A DNA stretch of 64,000 nt, taken from Hyphomonadaceae bacterium. GTDB lineage: Bacteria > Pseudomonadota > Alphaproteobacteria > Caulobacterales > Hyphomonadaceae. Below, piece after piece: positions 1 to 8,715 of this stretch (position 1 is its first letter; every line of letters starts with the position of its first letter). The notes beneath the pieces are model-generated. The model was not told where the DNA came from. It made no database searches and saw nothing but the letters and a program-made list of their open reading frames with translations. A program made the position numbers and the translations under genes. The DNA lies in NCBI GenBank assembly GCA_016714495.1, contig JADKDU010000001.1, positions 124,001-188,000 on the forward strand, read 5' to 3'.

Positions 1-217
1 TGGCTACAACAGGACGCGCCGTCATGTCGTTTGATCTCCAAGGGATCCGCGACGCATCCGTCATCAACATGACGATGATGCGCCAGCACGCGATCTACCT
101 CGCCGCCCAGCGCTCCGACCGTAAGATTCAGAAAGCGCGCAACGTCGCTGACCTGCTCGAGCGAGGCCACCGCGCTCGCCTCGGCCACCACACCGCGCTC
201 ATGCTCGACATAAAAGC
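1..217. other. window edge, coding status unresolved
   Basis: Both strands are open here. The plus strand has a 65-codon reading frame from 24 to 221. A minus-strand frame, open from about 281 to the window edge, reads a helical stretch rich in Ala, Glu and Val with codon third positions high in G+C. The minus frame lies directly downstream of the VOC gene and might be a following gene that leaves the window, but I see no convincing start codon or ribosome site. No product is assigned. Confidence 0.2.
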
Positions 218-610
218 TTAGCGCGTCCGCGTCTTCGCCCGCGTCGCTGCCTCCTGTAGCGCGGCGATCTGCCAAGTATTGCCCCACGCATCCAGCACCA
301 TGCCGTGACGATCGCCATAGGGCGTATCCACCGGCTTCTCGACCGACTTGGCCCCGGCCGAAATGGCCTTGCGATACGTCTTGTCCGCGTCCTCGACATA
401 CACATAAAGGCACGCAGGATGCGCCTCGCGCGCATCCGCTTCGCTGATCATCACGATCGAATCCCCGATCCGCATTTCCGCCGGCCGTCCCGCCAGCCGC
501 CGTCCCGTCGCGCCAAACACCGTGCGCAGGAAGGCGATCAGTCCGCTCACATCGTCCGTGAAAATGCGCGGCGTAACGGTACGCCAGCCCTCCGGCTGAA
601 ATCCGGTCAT
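218..610 (-). CDS. VOC (glyoxalase/bleomycin-resistance) family protein
   Basis: About 130 residues, the usual size of a one-domain VOC protein of the PhnB-like kind. The start is taken at MTGFQPEGWRTVTPRIFTDD because the family begins just before a strand of this type; the frame is open 20 codons further upstream. Visible family features are the N-terminal RIFTDDVSGLIAFLRTVFGA segment, a central DSIVMISEA strand, LYVYVEDADKTYRKAISAGA and the C-terminal DTPYGDRHGMVLDAWGNTW, which resembles the YGDR...DPxGNxW signature of the family. VOC proteins bind a metal or a small hydrophobic ligand; the substrate cannot be told from sequence. It stands alone on the minus strand. Confidence 0.8.
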   Translation of the reverse strand: MTGFQPEGWRTVTPRIFTDDVSGLIAFLRTVFGATGRRLAGRPAEMRIGDSIVMISEADAREAHPACLYVYVEDADKTYRKAISAGAKSVEKPVDTPYGDRHGMVLDAWGNTWQIAALQEAATRAKTRTR

Positions 611-833
611 CGCTTGAACCCCAACGCGAACAAATCCTAGCTTATCCGTCTTTGCCCAAAACTCTGCCACAGCGGGTTAGGTGGCGCAAAGAAATCCGAG
701 GGGCCGCCCTCATTCCTGAATCGAATTGCAGCCATCGTTAACGAACATGTCCTGCAAAACAGGGCAAAATCAGCATCGCCGTTTACGCACGATTCACCGC
801 ACCGGCAGATAATGCCCACTGTAGGAGTGTGTC

Positions 834-1121
834 ATGAGCGCCGACGCAACCGCCGCGATCGGACCCGTTTCGGTCCGGTACGCCGCACAGATCCGGGAGC
901 TGCTTTATGCGCAAGCTTTGCAACGCATGGCTGCAGATCGAGAAGCCGCGCGCGCCTCTGCACAAGCCGAACGCCACGCCCGCGCCGAAGTCGAACGCCA
1001 GACAGATCCCGAACCGATCAAGGCGAAGATGGACGCGCAGCAACCGGTGATACCCGACGTGAAATCGGAACCTGCGCCGGCAATAACCGCTCCCGCGCAG
1101 CTCGTCGACATCCAGGCATAA
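834..1121 (+). CDS. small hypothetical protein, Ala/Glu-rich
   Basis: A 95-residue protein of unknown function. Its start ATG is preceded by AGGAG seven bases upstream (about 822-826), which supports translation. Residues 15-60 form a charged, Ala-rich segment with heptad-like spacing (YAAQIRELLYAQALQRMAAD and following) that may be helical or coiled coil; the C-terminal third is rich in Pro, Ala and Val. There is no signal peptide or membrane segment, and no recognised domain. It precedes another unknown gene on the same strand by 34 bases, so the two may be co-transcribed. Confidence 0.6.
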   Translation: MSADATAAIGPVSVRYAAQIRELLYAQALQRMAADREAARASAQAERHARAEVERQTDPEPIKAKMDAQQPVIPDVKSEPAPAITAPAQLVDIQA

Positions 1122-1155
1122 CACCGCTACGAACTGGCGATTGCGAGCCAGTCCC

Positions 1156-1797
1156 ATGTCCCTCCCGCCCCGCAACTCGACGCCCGCCTACGCGCGCTTC
1201 AAGCAGTCCATGAACCTCGACTACGACGCGTGGAAGGAAGGCACGCCCTACGACATCCCCGCGCTCGCTGATGTCACGTCCGAAGAACGCGACCTTCTTA
1301 CCGACGAGATCTGCGAACGCAGCTCGCTCGGCTGGCGCGATGTCGAAGCCCTGCGCGCCCTCGCAACACCGAAAGCCATCAAGCGCGTCGGCGTCGCCGC
1401 TGAAAAGCAGACCGACGGCGGCGGCATCGAAGCCTTCATGGACGACATCGCCGCCAAGGGCTGGACCGACGACATCGAAACCCGCTTCATCGAGAAACTC
1501 GAACGCGCCGCCTCGATGACCGGCGCACTCGATCGCCTCTACGAGATCGCGGAGCAACACCAGACGCCCGCCGTCATGAAGCAGTTGATGCGCAACGCAC
1601 GCATCTCGAGCGACAAAACCGTGCGCTACTCGATGGGCGGCTTCCTGCTCTATCTCGCCGGCCATGTCGACAGCCACTACGTCTTCGACAAGGAACACCG
1701 TCCTCACCTGCTCAACCTCAACAGCGACGACTACAAAACCTACAAGGCCGCCGTCGCCTGGCTCGAAGACAAGATCGCGCACCCCAAGAATAAGTAG
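1156..1797 (+). CDS. conserved hypothetical protein
   Basis: A 213-residue soluble protein that I do not recognise. The ATG at 1156 is chosen over an upstream TTG at 1141 because the residues before it are not protein-like. The sequence is acidic and mostly helical in appearance: LADVTSEERDLLTDEICERS, then a segment on recurring helices (ALRALATPKAIKRVGVAAEK) and a well-formed C-terminus (VRYSMGGFLLYLAGHVDSHY ... YKAAVAWLEDKIAHPKNK). The alternating helices recall HEAT-like scaffolds, but this is only an impression. It ends four bases before the stop of the convergent GST gene. Confidence 0.65.
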   Translation: MSLPPRNSTPAYARFKQSMNLDYDAWKEGTPYDIPALADVTSEERDLLTDEICERSSLGWRDVEALRALATPKAIKRVGVAAEKQTDGGGIEAFMDDIAAKGWTDDIETRFIEKLERAASMTGALDRLYEIAEQHQTPAVMKQLMRNARISSDKTVRYSMGGFLLYLAGHVDSHYVFDKEHRPHLLNLNSDDYKTYKAAVAWLEDKIAHPKNK

Positions 1798-1800
1798 CCG

Positions 1801-2436
1801 CTACTTCTGAAACATCTTGGCAAACGCCGGGACGGACGTCGCCATCTTCTGGTCCATCTCGTCCGCGCGCTTGGCGGCTGGCCGTGTCGTGGTGCGCGCC
1901 AGATACTCGGCAAACGCCGACCGCTCCGGCAGCCATTTCTGGCGCATCACATAGCCCATGCTGCCCGCGATCTGCACGTCCGCCGCCGTGAACCGCTCGC
2001 CCGCGATAAACGGCGAATGCGACAGGCGCCGCTCAAGGTTCGCCACCAGGTCATCGAACGAACCGAACGAAAGGCTGCTTCCCGAATACTCCCACCCCTG
2101 CGCGTGCGCAGCCACAGCCGGATCGAACACCGAGTCCGCATAGACCAGCCATGTCAGGTAAGCCGCGCGATCCGTGTCGCTGATCTTCGGCGCCAACCCC
2201 GCCTGCGGAAAGGCGTCACACAGATAGATCGAGATCGCCGCGCGCTCCGTCACGATCACGCCATCATGCGAGATCGCCGGCACCTTCTTGTTCGGCTGGA
2301 TGGCGCGATAGCTCTCCGGCACGCCGCCCTCTTGCCGGATATCGACCTGCTCGATTTCGTAAGGCACGCCTAGCTCTTCCATGAGCCACAGCACATTCGT
2401 CGAGCGCGACCATGGCGCGTGATAGAATTTCAGCAT
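1801..2436 (-). CDS. glutathione S-transferase family protein
   Basis: A 211-residue cytosolic GST. The ATG at 2436 has GGGGAGAA about five bases upstream and gives the canonical start MLKFYHAPWSRSTNVLWLME. The N-terminal thioredoxin-like domain has the candidate catalytic Ser/Tyr region (residues 4-11), NKKVPAISHDG with the cis-proline typical of GSTs, and VTERAAISIYL, where Glu-Ser is replaced by Glu-Arg at the usual glutathione gamma-glutamyl contact. The helical C-terminal domain contains PFIAGERFTAADVQIAGSMG, the N-capping box of the GST fold. Conjugation substrate is unknown. Confidence 0.88.
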   Translation of the reverse strand: MLKFYHAPWSRSTNVLWLMEELGVPYEIEQVDIRQEGGVPESYRAIQPNKKVPAISHDGVIVTERAAISIYLCDAFPQAGLAPKISDTDRAAYLTWLVYADSVFDPAVAAHAQGWEYSGSSLSFGSFDDLVANLERRLSHSPFIAGERFTAADVQIAGSMGYVMRQKWLPERSAFAEYLARTTTRPAAKRADEMDQKMATSVPAFAKMFQK

Positions 2437-2571
2437 GCTTCTCCCCATTCGGCGTCCGCGTCGCGCGCGGCGTCCTCAGGGGAATAAGCTACCCCGGCAC
2501 TGCTGCCAGCCAATTGTCAGTATAGTGGCGGCAGGCCGGAAACCACAACCTGGAAGCTTAGGCGCGGGAGA

Positions 2572-2949
2572 TCAGCCCATCCGCTTCATGGCGCAGATCT
2601 TGTTGCCATCCGGATCGCGGAGATAGGCAAGATACAGCTCCATCGTCGGACCCTTGCGAATGCCCGGCGGGTTTTCGATCGCCACGCCGCCATGTGCGAT
2701 ACCCGCTTCATGCCATGCGTGCGCCTGCTCGGGCGTATCGACAGCAAAGCCGATCGTCCCGCCATTCGCGAACGTCGCCGCTTCGCCGTTGATCGGCTTG
2801 GTCACGCCAAACACGCCCGTCTTTGTGCGATAGAACATACGATGTCCGTCGATAACCGCCGGCTTCACGCCCAGCGTACCCAGCACCGCATCATAGAACT
2901 TCTTGGCCCGCTCGAGATCATTCGTCCCGACCATTACATGCGAAAACAT
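2572..2949 (-). CDS. VOC family protein (glyoxalase-like)
   Basis: A 125-residue single-domain VOC protein. The start MFSHVMVGTNDLERAKKFYD is the classic beginning of the glyoxalase/dioxygenase superfamily: a HVxxxxxDLxxxxxFY pattern followed by a beta-hairpin. The C-terminal ELYLAYLRDPDGNKICAM carries the DPDGN turn and the conserved Glu. A further 18 codons upstream are open but read as non-coding. Function is likely small-molecule or metal binding, perhaps lactoylglutathione-lyase-like; specificity cannot be read from sequence. Confidence 0.85.
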   Translation of the reverse strand: MFSHVMVGTNDLERAKKFYDAVLGTLGVKPAVIDGHRMFYRTKTGVFGVTKPINGEAATFANGGTIGFAVDTPEQAHAWHEAGIAHGGVAIENPPGIRKGPTMELYLAYLRDPDGNKICAMKRMG

Positions 2950-3115
2950 ATTCACTCCCCGTCTGGAAGCTTCCGACATGCGCGAACTTGCGAAAACTGA
3001 CAATGCCTGTCGCGGCCTGCCCTTCGGTCAATGTATATCCGCCCTCCTGGGCGCCGTTGTGCAATACTATCCACAGGACGAACGTCGCGCCGAGTGGCGG
3101 CTTGGGGGAGCGGCC

Positions 3116-4440
3116 ATGAAACACCTGACAACGGCGCTGCTTGCGACAGCGCTCGTGGCCGGCCCCACGGCCTGGACAACTGTCTCGGCGCAGACGCCAC
3201 AAGCACCGACAACGCCACAGTCGGGGGCCGAAACACAGCAGGGACGACCTGCGAAGCTGTCTGGCTGCCAGACCTCCCGGTATTCAGTCAGTTCGGCGGC
3301 CTCGGTAACTTCGAAGTCACCACGCAGCCACAGCCTTCTGGCCGGGCGGACAGCGCGCCGCAAGGAGCGACATCGGACAATTCACGCGCCCTTACGTCTG
3401 CGCCCACGCCCACCGCGGCGCACGCGCCAACGCCAGTCAATTCTCCAGCACGTGCATCCGCAACTTCCCCAAGATCGAAAAACTGCAACGTGAAGGCGAT
3501 AACTTTCAATACTTCGCTCGCTACGACACGGCGCTCATCGATATCAACAACATGATGATCCAGCTGATGCAGCCCTGTGCAGCAAGCGATTGCGCCGCAG
3601 CGGCAGACATGCAGTTGCGCCAACGGACCTCAGAGCAGATCCGCTCCAAATGCGCGGGCCCAAACGGCGTTATGAATGCACGCGCTTCGGTTACGCCATT
3701 CCGACGGCCGCCGGCGTCAGCTCCGATGTTGGCAACCAGAACTATTTCAGTTGGTTCAGCCAGCAGTACAGCGCGGCCATGAATAATCCCAACTGGTCGG
3801 CGGACATGGACGCCAGCTACGGCCAAGCCGAGGTCCGCTCGCTGGCAGATGAATGCACCAGCATGATGGCGGACGCGACATGGACATGATGCAGTCCGTG
3901 AAGGCGCAATCGCGTTACGAAGCGGACCTCTATTCCGGCGCATGCGCAAGCGTCCCCGGTGCAAAAAAGCGCGTGGCCGACGCTCTGGATTCACTACAGG
4001 CTTTTGGCTCGCCCTACACCCCGCAGCCCATCATGCAGCTCAAGAACGGCGCTGCGCCAGCACCGGGCGCCGGCGTGCAAGCGCGCGCCTGCGCCGGCGC
4101 GCCAGAAAGCGAACTCGTCCAATTCGACAAGGAGATGGAAGGCGTTGCCGCCCGGAACGGCGAGCCCAGCCCTGACATCGGCGCGCAGGCCACCTACCAG
4201 TGGAGCTATGCTGACGCCGTGCGCGGTCTGGAATTGCTCGAACCTCACAAAGCCTGCATGGGCCAGCACTACGAAGGCAATCGCTCCGCGCTCATCGGCA
4301 TGCGCGCTTCCAGCAAGAGCGGGTGCGAGGCCTTGTCTTGTCAACCAGCGGCGCGTGCCCAAACCAGTCCCCGGTCCGCCGCCAAGCCGCCATCGAAGGC
4401 CAAAGCCAACCTGCGCCCTTCACCTTTCGTGTAGGGCGCA
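3116..4440 (+). pseudogene. exported protein gene with four or five frameshifts
   Basis: The gene starts at ATG 3116 after GGGGGAG, with a clear signal peptide (MKHLTTALLATALVAGPTAW, cleavage near VSAQ). The reading then moves through all frames: shifts lie near 3245, 3365, 3670 and 3890, and possibly near 4325. Each shift has the same sense, equal to one missing base. After each, the protein looks real again: STCIRNFPKIEKLQREGDNF, then VGNQNYFSWFSQQYSAAMNN, then QSVKAQSRYEADLYSGACAS and QATYQWSYADAVRGLELLEP. Repeated Cys residues (CIRNF, PCAASDC, CAG, DECTS, GACAS, HKACMG) suggest disulfides in a periplasmic protein. I do not recognise the family. Because all shifts have one sense, base-calling loss is at least as likely as gene decay. 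Confidence 0.6.
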
Positions 4441-4454
4441 TTGCAAAATGGGTT

Positions 4455-4707
<253 letters not shown>

Positions 4708-4727
4708 GCAAAACGGTCGGTGAAGCC

Positions 4728-4973
4728 TCAGTTCGGCTTCGTGTTCTTGTCGCCGTCCACCGCATCGGCGATCGAATCCGCATCATTCTTGCGATCAGTG
4801 CCGAGCGTGTTGTCCACCGCCTCGCCCGCTTTCTCCAGGGCTCCGTCCCTGGGGTCTACCTTGCCGTCGCCGATCTTCTCCAGCGCCGAGTCCATGTCCT
4901 CGCCAGCCTTTTCGCAAGCCGCGAGCCCCGTCGCGCCCAAAACCGCGCAAGCGATAACCAATGCCTTCATCAT
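4728..4973 (-). CDS. small lipoprotein
   Basis: An 81-residue lipoprotein. The start MMKALVIACAVLGATGLAAC gives a short positively charged N-terminus, a hydrophobic core and a lipobox (GLAAC, Cys 20). GGGAG lies seven bases upstream of the first ATG. The mature part is acidic and hydrophilic, with a repeated pattern (EDMDSALEKIGDGKVDPRD / GALEKAGEAVDNTLG) that suggests amphipathic helices. The family is the common alphaproteobacterial small entericidin-like/hypothetical lipoprotein type; no function is known. Confidence 0.75.
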   Translation of the reverse strand: MMKALVIACAVLGATGLAACEKAGEDMDSALEKIGDGKVDPRDGALEKAGEAVDNTLGTDRKNDADSIADAVDGDKNTKPN

Positions 4974-5041
4974 GATACGTCTCCCTTTATGACGCTCACG
5001 CGCCAGTCCTGGAGCCATCAACGCGCGAACCGACGACCTCG

Positions 5042-5227
5042 TTGCACGACCCAGGCACGCCAGATCCCGCCAATTATCCGCGCCATCAGTCCGAAGACGC
5101 GTATGCGGCGGCCATAGCCCCGCATCTCGCCCTGCCCCGGTTGACGTTGGAGGCGCCGCCCGGCCACTCTCCGCCGGAATCGCCCCTATTGGACCCGGCG
5201 CCGAAGGATACGCCATGCTCTGGATGA
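5042..5227 (+). CDS. possible small ORF overlapping the next gene
   Basis: A 61-codon frame starting with TTG and ending 13 bases inside the following membrane-protein gene. It is Pro-rich with G+C-biased third positions (NYPRHQSEDAYAAAIAPHLA). No ribosome site is clear, so it may be a chance frame or a leader. Confidence 0.25.
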   Translation: MHDPGTPDPANYPRHQSEDAYAAAIAPHLALPRLTLEAPPGHSPPESPLLDPAPKDTPCSG

Positions 5228-5574
5228 CCATTCTCAAGGCCATCGGCACGCTTGCCGTCGTCGTGATCATCTCGGAGGTGCAGAAGCGCTCGAACGTGCT
5301 CGGCGCGGCGATCGCCGCCCTGCCGCTGATGACCATGCTGGTGGTCTTCAACCTCGCCACCGACCCGAAGGCCGGCCCGGCCCAGGCGAACCTGTTCGCC
5401 AATACCACCTTCTTGCTGTTCTGGCCGGGCCTCACCTTCTTCATCCTTCTGCCGGTCCTGCAGAAATTTGGCCTATCCTTCTGGTGGTCATTCGGTGTTG
5501 GCGTTGTCGCGACCTTCGCGATAACCCTCGGCGCGATCGCAATGCTGCGCTCGTTCGGAGTGAAAATCGACTGA
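5215..5574 (+). CDS. DUF3147-like integral membrane protein
   Basis: A 119-residue protein with about four transmembrane segments: residues 5-21, 28-46, 65-84 and 90-112. The hydrophilic segment SEVQKRSNVLGAAIAALPLM between TM1 and TM2 and the FLLFWPGLTFFILLPVLQKF stretch match the DUF3147 pattern. Family function is unknown. Its stop codon overlaps the start of the next membrane protein by one base (TGATG), so the two are translationally coupled. Confidence 0.75.
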   Translation: MLWMTILKAIGTLAVVVIISEVQKRSNVLGAAIAALPLMTMLVVFNLATDPKAGPAQANLFANTTFLLFWPGLTFFILLPVLQKFGLSFWWSFGVGVVATFAITLGAIAMLRSFGVKID

Positions 5575-5795
5575 TGCTAGGCAACGGTTTCGAGAAGACC
5601 ATGCGCCTGGGCGTCCTGATCGCCCTCGCCAGCGTCGTGGTGATCGCGCCGCTGGTGGGCGTGTACGCATTCTCGCCCTTGATCTTCGTGTGGGGCGTTC
5701 AGCCCTACCAGCTCGCGGTGGCGCTCGGCGTGATGATAGCCGAGGCCTTCGGCATAGCGGCCTGGTTAATTCTCGTCCGCAGACCGAAGAAGTAG
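5574..5795 (+). CDS. small two-TM membrane protein
   Basis: A 73-residue protein whose ATG overlaps the stop of the upstream gene. It has two hydrophobic segments (LGVLIALASVVVIAPLVGVY and LAVALGVMIAEAFGIAAWLI) and ends in a basic tail RRPKK. I do not recognise a family. The tight coupling suggests it works with the DUF3147-like protein. Confidence 0.65.
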   Translation: MLGNGFEKTMRLGVLIALASVVVIAPLVGVYAFSPLIFVWGVQPYQLAVALGVMIAEAFGIAAWLILVRRPKK

Positions 5796-5875
5796 CGCCG
5801 GGTCGAAACGGGCGCCGCCACGGCAGCTTGCCCGTCTCTCGCGCCAGCGTAAGCTTCGCATTCAGGAGGAACGCC

Positions 5876-6718
5876 ATGGCCGACACAGAGAGCAAGACCT
5901 ACGAAGACATCCTCTATCGCGTGGAAGATGGCGTCGCCGTCGTGATGCTCAACCGTCCCGACAAGCTGAACGCCTGGCGCGGCGAGATGGACCGCGACGT
6001 CCGCGCCGCCATGCGCGCGGCCAGCGACGATCCCGCCGTGAAGGTCATCATCCTGACCGGCGCAGGCAAAGGCTTCTGCGCCGGCGCCGACATGAACATG
6101 CTTCAGACGATCCAGTCCGGCGACGCCAGCGCCTCGCGATCGGTCGTCAATTCGCACGAGCCTTGGGACAGCACGGCGAACGAGAACTTCCAGAAGCAGT
6201 ATTCCTGGTTCCCCGCCGTGCCGAAGCCGATCATCGCCGGCATCAACGGCGCCGCCGCCGGCCTTGGCCTGATCATGGCGCTCTATTGCGACATCCGCTT
6301 CGCGAGCGACAGGGCGAAGTTCACCACCGCCTTCTCACGTCGCGGCCTGATCGCCGAGCACGGCATCTCATGGCTGCTGCCGCGCCTGATCGGTTTCGCC
6401 AACGCCGCCGACCTGCTCTATTCCGCCCGGGTCGTCACGGCGCCGGAAGCAAAGGGCATGGGCCTCGTCAGCCGCGTTATCCCCGCCGAGGATTTCGAGC
6501 GCGACGTGATGGCCTACGCAAAGATGCTCGCCACGGAGGTCTCGCCTCGCTCCCTGCACGAGATGAAGCGCGAAATCTGGGCCGCCCAGTTCCAAACCCT
6601 CGGCCAGGCCATCGAGGCCGCCAACGGCGACATGGGTCCCAGCTTCAAGTCGGAAGACTTCAAGGAAGGCATCGCCCACTACATGGAAAAGCGCGCGCCC
6701 AAGTTCACCGGCCGCTAA
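5876..6718 (+). CDS. enoyl-CoA hydratase/isomerase family protein
   Basis: A 280-residue crotonase-superfamily enzyme, starting at ATG 5876 after a strong AGGAGGA. The CoA-binding and oxyanion-hole segments are present: VIILTGAGKGFCAGADMNML and ITGI-type INGAAAGLGLIMALYCDIRF. ISWLLPRLIGFANAADLLYS and the EDF...A region follow the usual order. GISWLLPR and the Glu in FSRRGLIAEHGI occupy positions where hydratases carry an acidic residue. The reaction is likely hydration of an enoyl-CoA in fatty-acid or amino-acid degradation; the exact substrate is not readable. A perfect 8-bp hairpin follows the stop. Confidence 0.9.
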   Translation: MADTESKTYEDILYRVEDGVAVVMLNRPDKLNAWRGEMDRDVRAAMRAASDDPAVKVIILTGAGKGFCAGADMNMLQTIQSGDASASRSVVNSHEPWDSTANENFQKQYSWFPAVPKPIIAGINGAAAGLGLIMALYCDIRFASDRAKFTTAFSRRGLIAEHGISWLLPRLIGFANAADLLYSARVVTAPEAKGMGLVSRVIPAEDFERDVMAYAKMLATEVSPRSLHEMKREIWAAQFQTLGQAIEAANGDMGPSFKSEDFKEGIAHYMEKRAPKFTGR

Positions 6719-6738
6719 ATGGAACCTCCCCGCGCCCG

Positions 6739-6758
6739 GCGCGTCTATCCAGACGCGC
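6739..6758. terminator. 8-bp perfect hairpin between genes
   Basis: GCGCGTCT-ATCC-AGACGCGC lies 20 bases after the hydratase stop and 16 bases before the receiver gene. There is no T-tract, so it may slow transcription or stabilise an mRNA end rather than act as a full intrinsic terminator. Confidence 0.45.
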
Positions 6759-6774
6759 AGCGCAGGGAACCTGA

Positions 6775-7140
6775 ATGAGCAAGGACTTTGACGGCAAAAC
6801 CATCCTCATCGTGGAGGACGAATTCTTTGTCGGCTCGGACCTAGAACAGATCCTGGCAGACGCCGGCGCCAACGCCGTGTTGGTCAACACGGCCAGCGCC
6901 GCTTCGGCCAGGCTGGCCGAAACACAGTTCGACGCGGTCATCCTCGACATTCACCTACAGGACGAAAGCACCTATCCCGTGGCCGACGAACTCCGCCGCC
7001 GCGCCATCCCCTTCGTCTTCCTCAGCGGCTATCTCACGATCCGCGAGGGCTACACAGACATCCCCTTCGTCGACAAACCCTTCACCAAGGAAACCGTCAC
7101 AAACGCCCTGAAGAACCTGCTGACCCAGCCGATGCATTAG
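6775..7140 (+). CDS. single-domain response regulator (receiver)
   Basis: A 121-residue stand-alone receiver domain. The acidic pair is VEDE (residues 13-16), the phospho-acceptor Asp lies in AVILDIHLQDES (about residue 61), the switch Ser in FVFLSGY and the conserved Lys in FVDKPF. No output domain follows. Such proteins act as phosphate sinks or as partners of histidine kinases. An orphan sensor kinase lies in the same window (28654-30024), but pairing is not implied by position. Confidence 0.9.
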   Translation: MSKDFDGKTILIVEDEFFVGSDLEQILADAGANAVLVNTASAASARLAETQFDAVILDIHLQDESTYPVADELRRRAIPFVFLSGYLTIREGYTDIPFVDKPFTKETVTNALKNLLTQPMH

Positions 7141-7236
7141 ATATCTGGCCTGAGTGCAGCGGCGCAGGCCAACCCTCCCCATTCCACTTCCGTTCATCTT
7201 CGCTCATATATTGGTACGGTTCGGGAGGACTGATCC

Positions 7237-8535
7237 ATGAGCGCTGCACGCTCCAACACCCCTGCTCCGCGCCGCAACCGGCGCTTTGCCATGCTGCTGG
7301 CCGCTGCGTCCGCCGCAGCGCTTCTGGCGGCCTGCGAAACCGGACCCACGCCGGAAGAGATCGCCCAGATGGACTGGCAGTCCGCTTCACGGATGGACAC
7401 GCCGCCTGCCTATGAAAGCTACATGCGCATGCATCCCGACGGCGAGTATGTCAGCGTCGCTCGCCAACGTGTTGACGAACTCCGCAGCATGGAAACCGCC
7501 GGCTACGCCGTCGCCAGGCGCGCCGACACGGAAGACGCCTATGTCGCCTTCCTCGCCCGCTATCCGTGGGGCGCCAACGCGGCGGAGGCCGACGCCCGCC
7601 GGGCCGTTCTTGCCGCTCCCCGTCTTGCGGCCGAAGAGAACCGCGCCTGGCAGGAAACGCGGAAGTCCGAGCATATCGAAGTCTACGAAGCCTTCCTCAA
7701 TGACTGGCCGCGCGGCGCCCACGCCGTCGAAGCTCGCACCAAGCTCGATGCGCTGTGGCGCACGGACCAAGGCGCGTTCGTCCGCGCGCAACGCTCCGGC
7801 TCACCTTCAGAACTCCAGGCCTTCATGATCTCTTGGCCGCGCTCCAGTTATGTCGCCGACGCCCGCCGCGAGCTCGACCTGATCCGGGCCCGCGATGACG
7901 ACGCCTGGCGCCGCGCCCTCGCCGACAACTCTGTCACAGCCTACGATTTCTACCTCTCGAGCCAGCCCAATGGCGCCTGGCGTGTTGAGGCCTCGCGCGC
8001 GATCGAAGATCTGCGCCAGCGCGACTACGAAGCCTGGCGTTATGCCGCCGCAATGGACCAGATCTGGGCCTACGAGAACTATCGCTCGATGTATCCGTGG
8101 GGCGGCTGGTACGACACGGCCTTCTATCGAATCGACTGGATCCGGGCCGGCCGCTACGACAACAACTGGAACTCCAGCTGGAACCATGACTGGAATCGCG
8201 GCTGGCGCTGGGGCGAAGGCCGTGGCCGGGACGATGATCACGACCATGGCCGCGGCGACGATCGCAACACCTATCCGCCGCTGTTCAGTGGGCAGAAGGA
8301 CAATAACAAGCCCAGTCCACCCCCGACGTCCTCGCCGCCGGCTGCGAACCCGAGCCCCCCACGCGGCGGGAATAAGTACAATCCCGCGCCGTCTTCGCCC
8401 CCGCCGCAGCAATTTTCCCCGCCACAATCCTTTTCGGCGCCTGCGGCGTCCCCTCCCCCGCCTCCGCCGCCCCCACCTCCGCCCTCGCGCTTCAATCCGA
8501 ATCCCAAGCCAGAAGCTAAGGCACGGGCGGAATAG
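7237..8535 (+). CDS. lipoprotein with six ~37-residue repeats and Pro-rich tail
   Basis: A 432-residue envelope protein. The N-terminus (basic RRNRR, hydrophobic run, LLAAC with Cys at about residue 32) is a lipoprotein signal. Residues about 45-290 hold six copies of a repeat with pattern W-x2-A-x5-(T/S)-x2-AY-x2-(Y/F)(L/M)-x3-P-x-G-x4-A-(R/K), for example residues centred on AYVAFLARYPWGANAAEADA and VYEAFLNDWPRGAHAVEART. The C-terminal third is Trp/Asn/Arg/Asp-rich, then Pro-rich (a run of 11 Pro). The same repeat occurs in the TIR protein at 26432-28477. Function is unknown; scaffold or cell-wall spanning role is inference. Confidence 0.8.
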   Translation: MSAARSNTPAPRRNRRFAMLLAAASAAALLAACETGPTPEEIAQMDWQSASRMDTPPAYESYMRMHPDGEYVSVARQRVDELRSMETAGYAVARRADTEDAYVAFLARYPWGANAAEADARRAVLAAPRLAAEENRAWQETRKSEHIEVYEAFLNDWPRGAHAVEARTKLDALWRTDQGAFVRAQRSGSPSELQAFMISWPRSSYVADARRELDLIRARDDDAWRRALADNSVTAYDFYLSSQPNGAWRVEASRAIEDLRQRDYEAWRYAAAMDQIWAYENYRSMYPWGGWYDTAFYRIDWIRAGRYDNNWNSSWNHDWNRGWRWGEGRGRDDDHDHGRGDDRNTYPPLFSGQKDNNKPSPPPTSSPPAANPSPPRGGNKYNPAPSSPPPQQFSPPQSFSAPAASPPPPPPPPPPPSRFNPNPKPEAKARAE

Positions 8536-8558
8536 TGCTATTCTCCCTTGGATTCGCG

Positions 8559-8576
8559 CCCGGATTCGTATCCGGG
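8559..8576. terminator. 7-bp hairpin after lipoprotein gene
   Basis: CCCGGAT-TCGT-ATCCGGG, 24 bases past the stop, with no T-run. A second hairpin (8-bp stem, CCTCACCC/GGGTGAGG) lies at 8635-8653. Either could be an mRNA-end structure or a short dispersed palindrome. Confidence 0.4.
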
Positions 8577-8715
8577 AGCGTGACGGGCGACGGGTTGCTG
8601 CTATTTCACTGTGAAGACGGGGTTTCGCGCTCTACCTCACCCCGAGGGTGAGGCAAGCGCTGGAACGCCTCCGTTGGATGGGCGGCGCGGCGAACAAGGC
8701 TGGCGGGATCACAAG

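Noticed and set aside
3069..3076. TATCCACA near the frameshifted gene as a DnaA box
   Set aside because: One base short of consensus and single; not enough alone.
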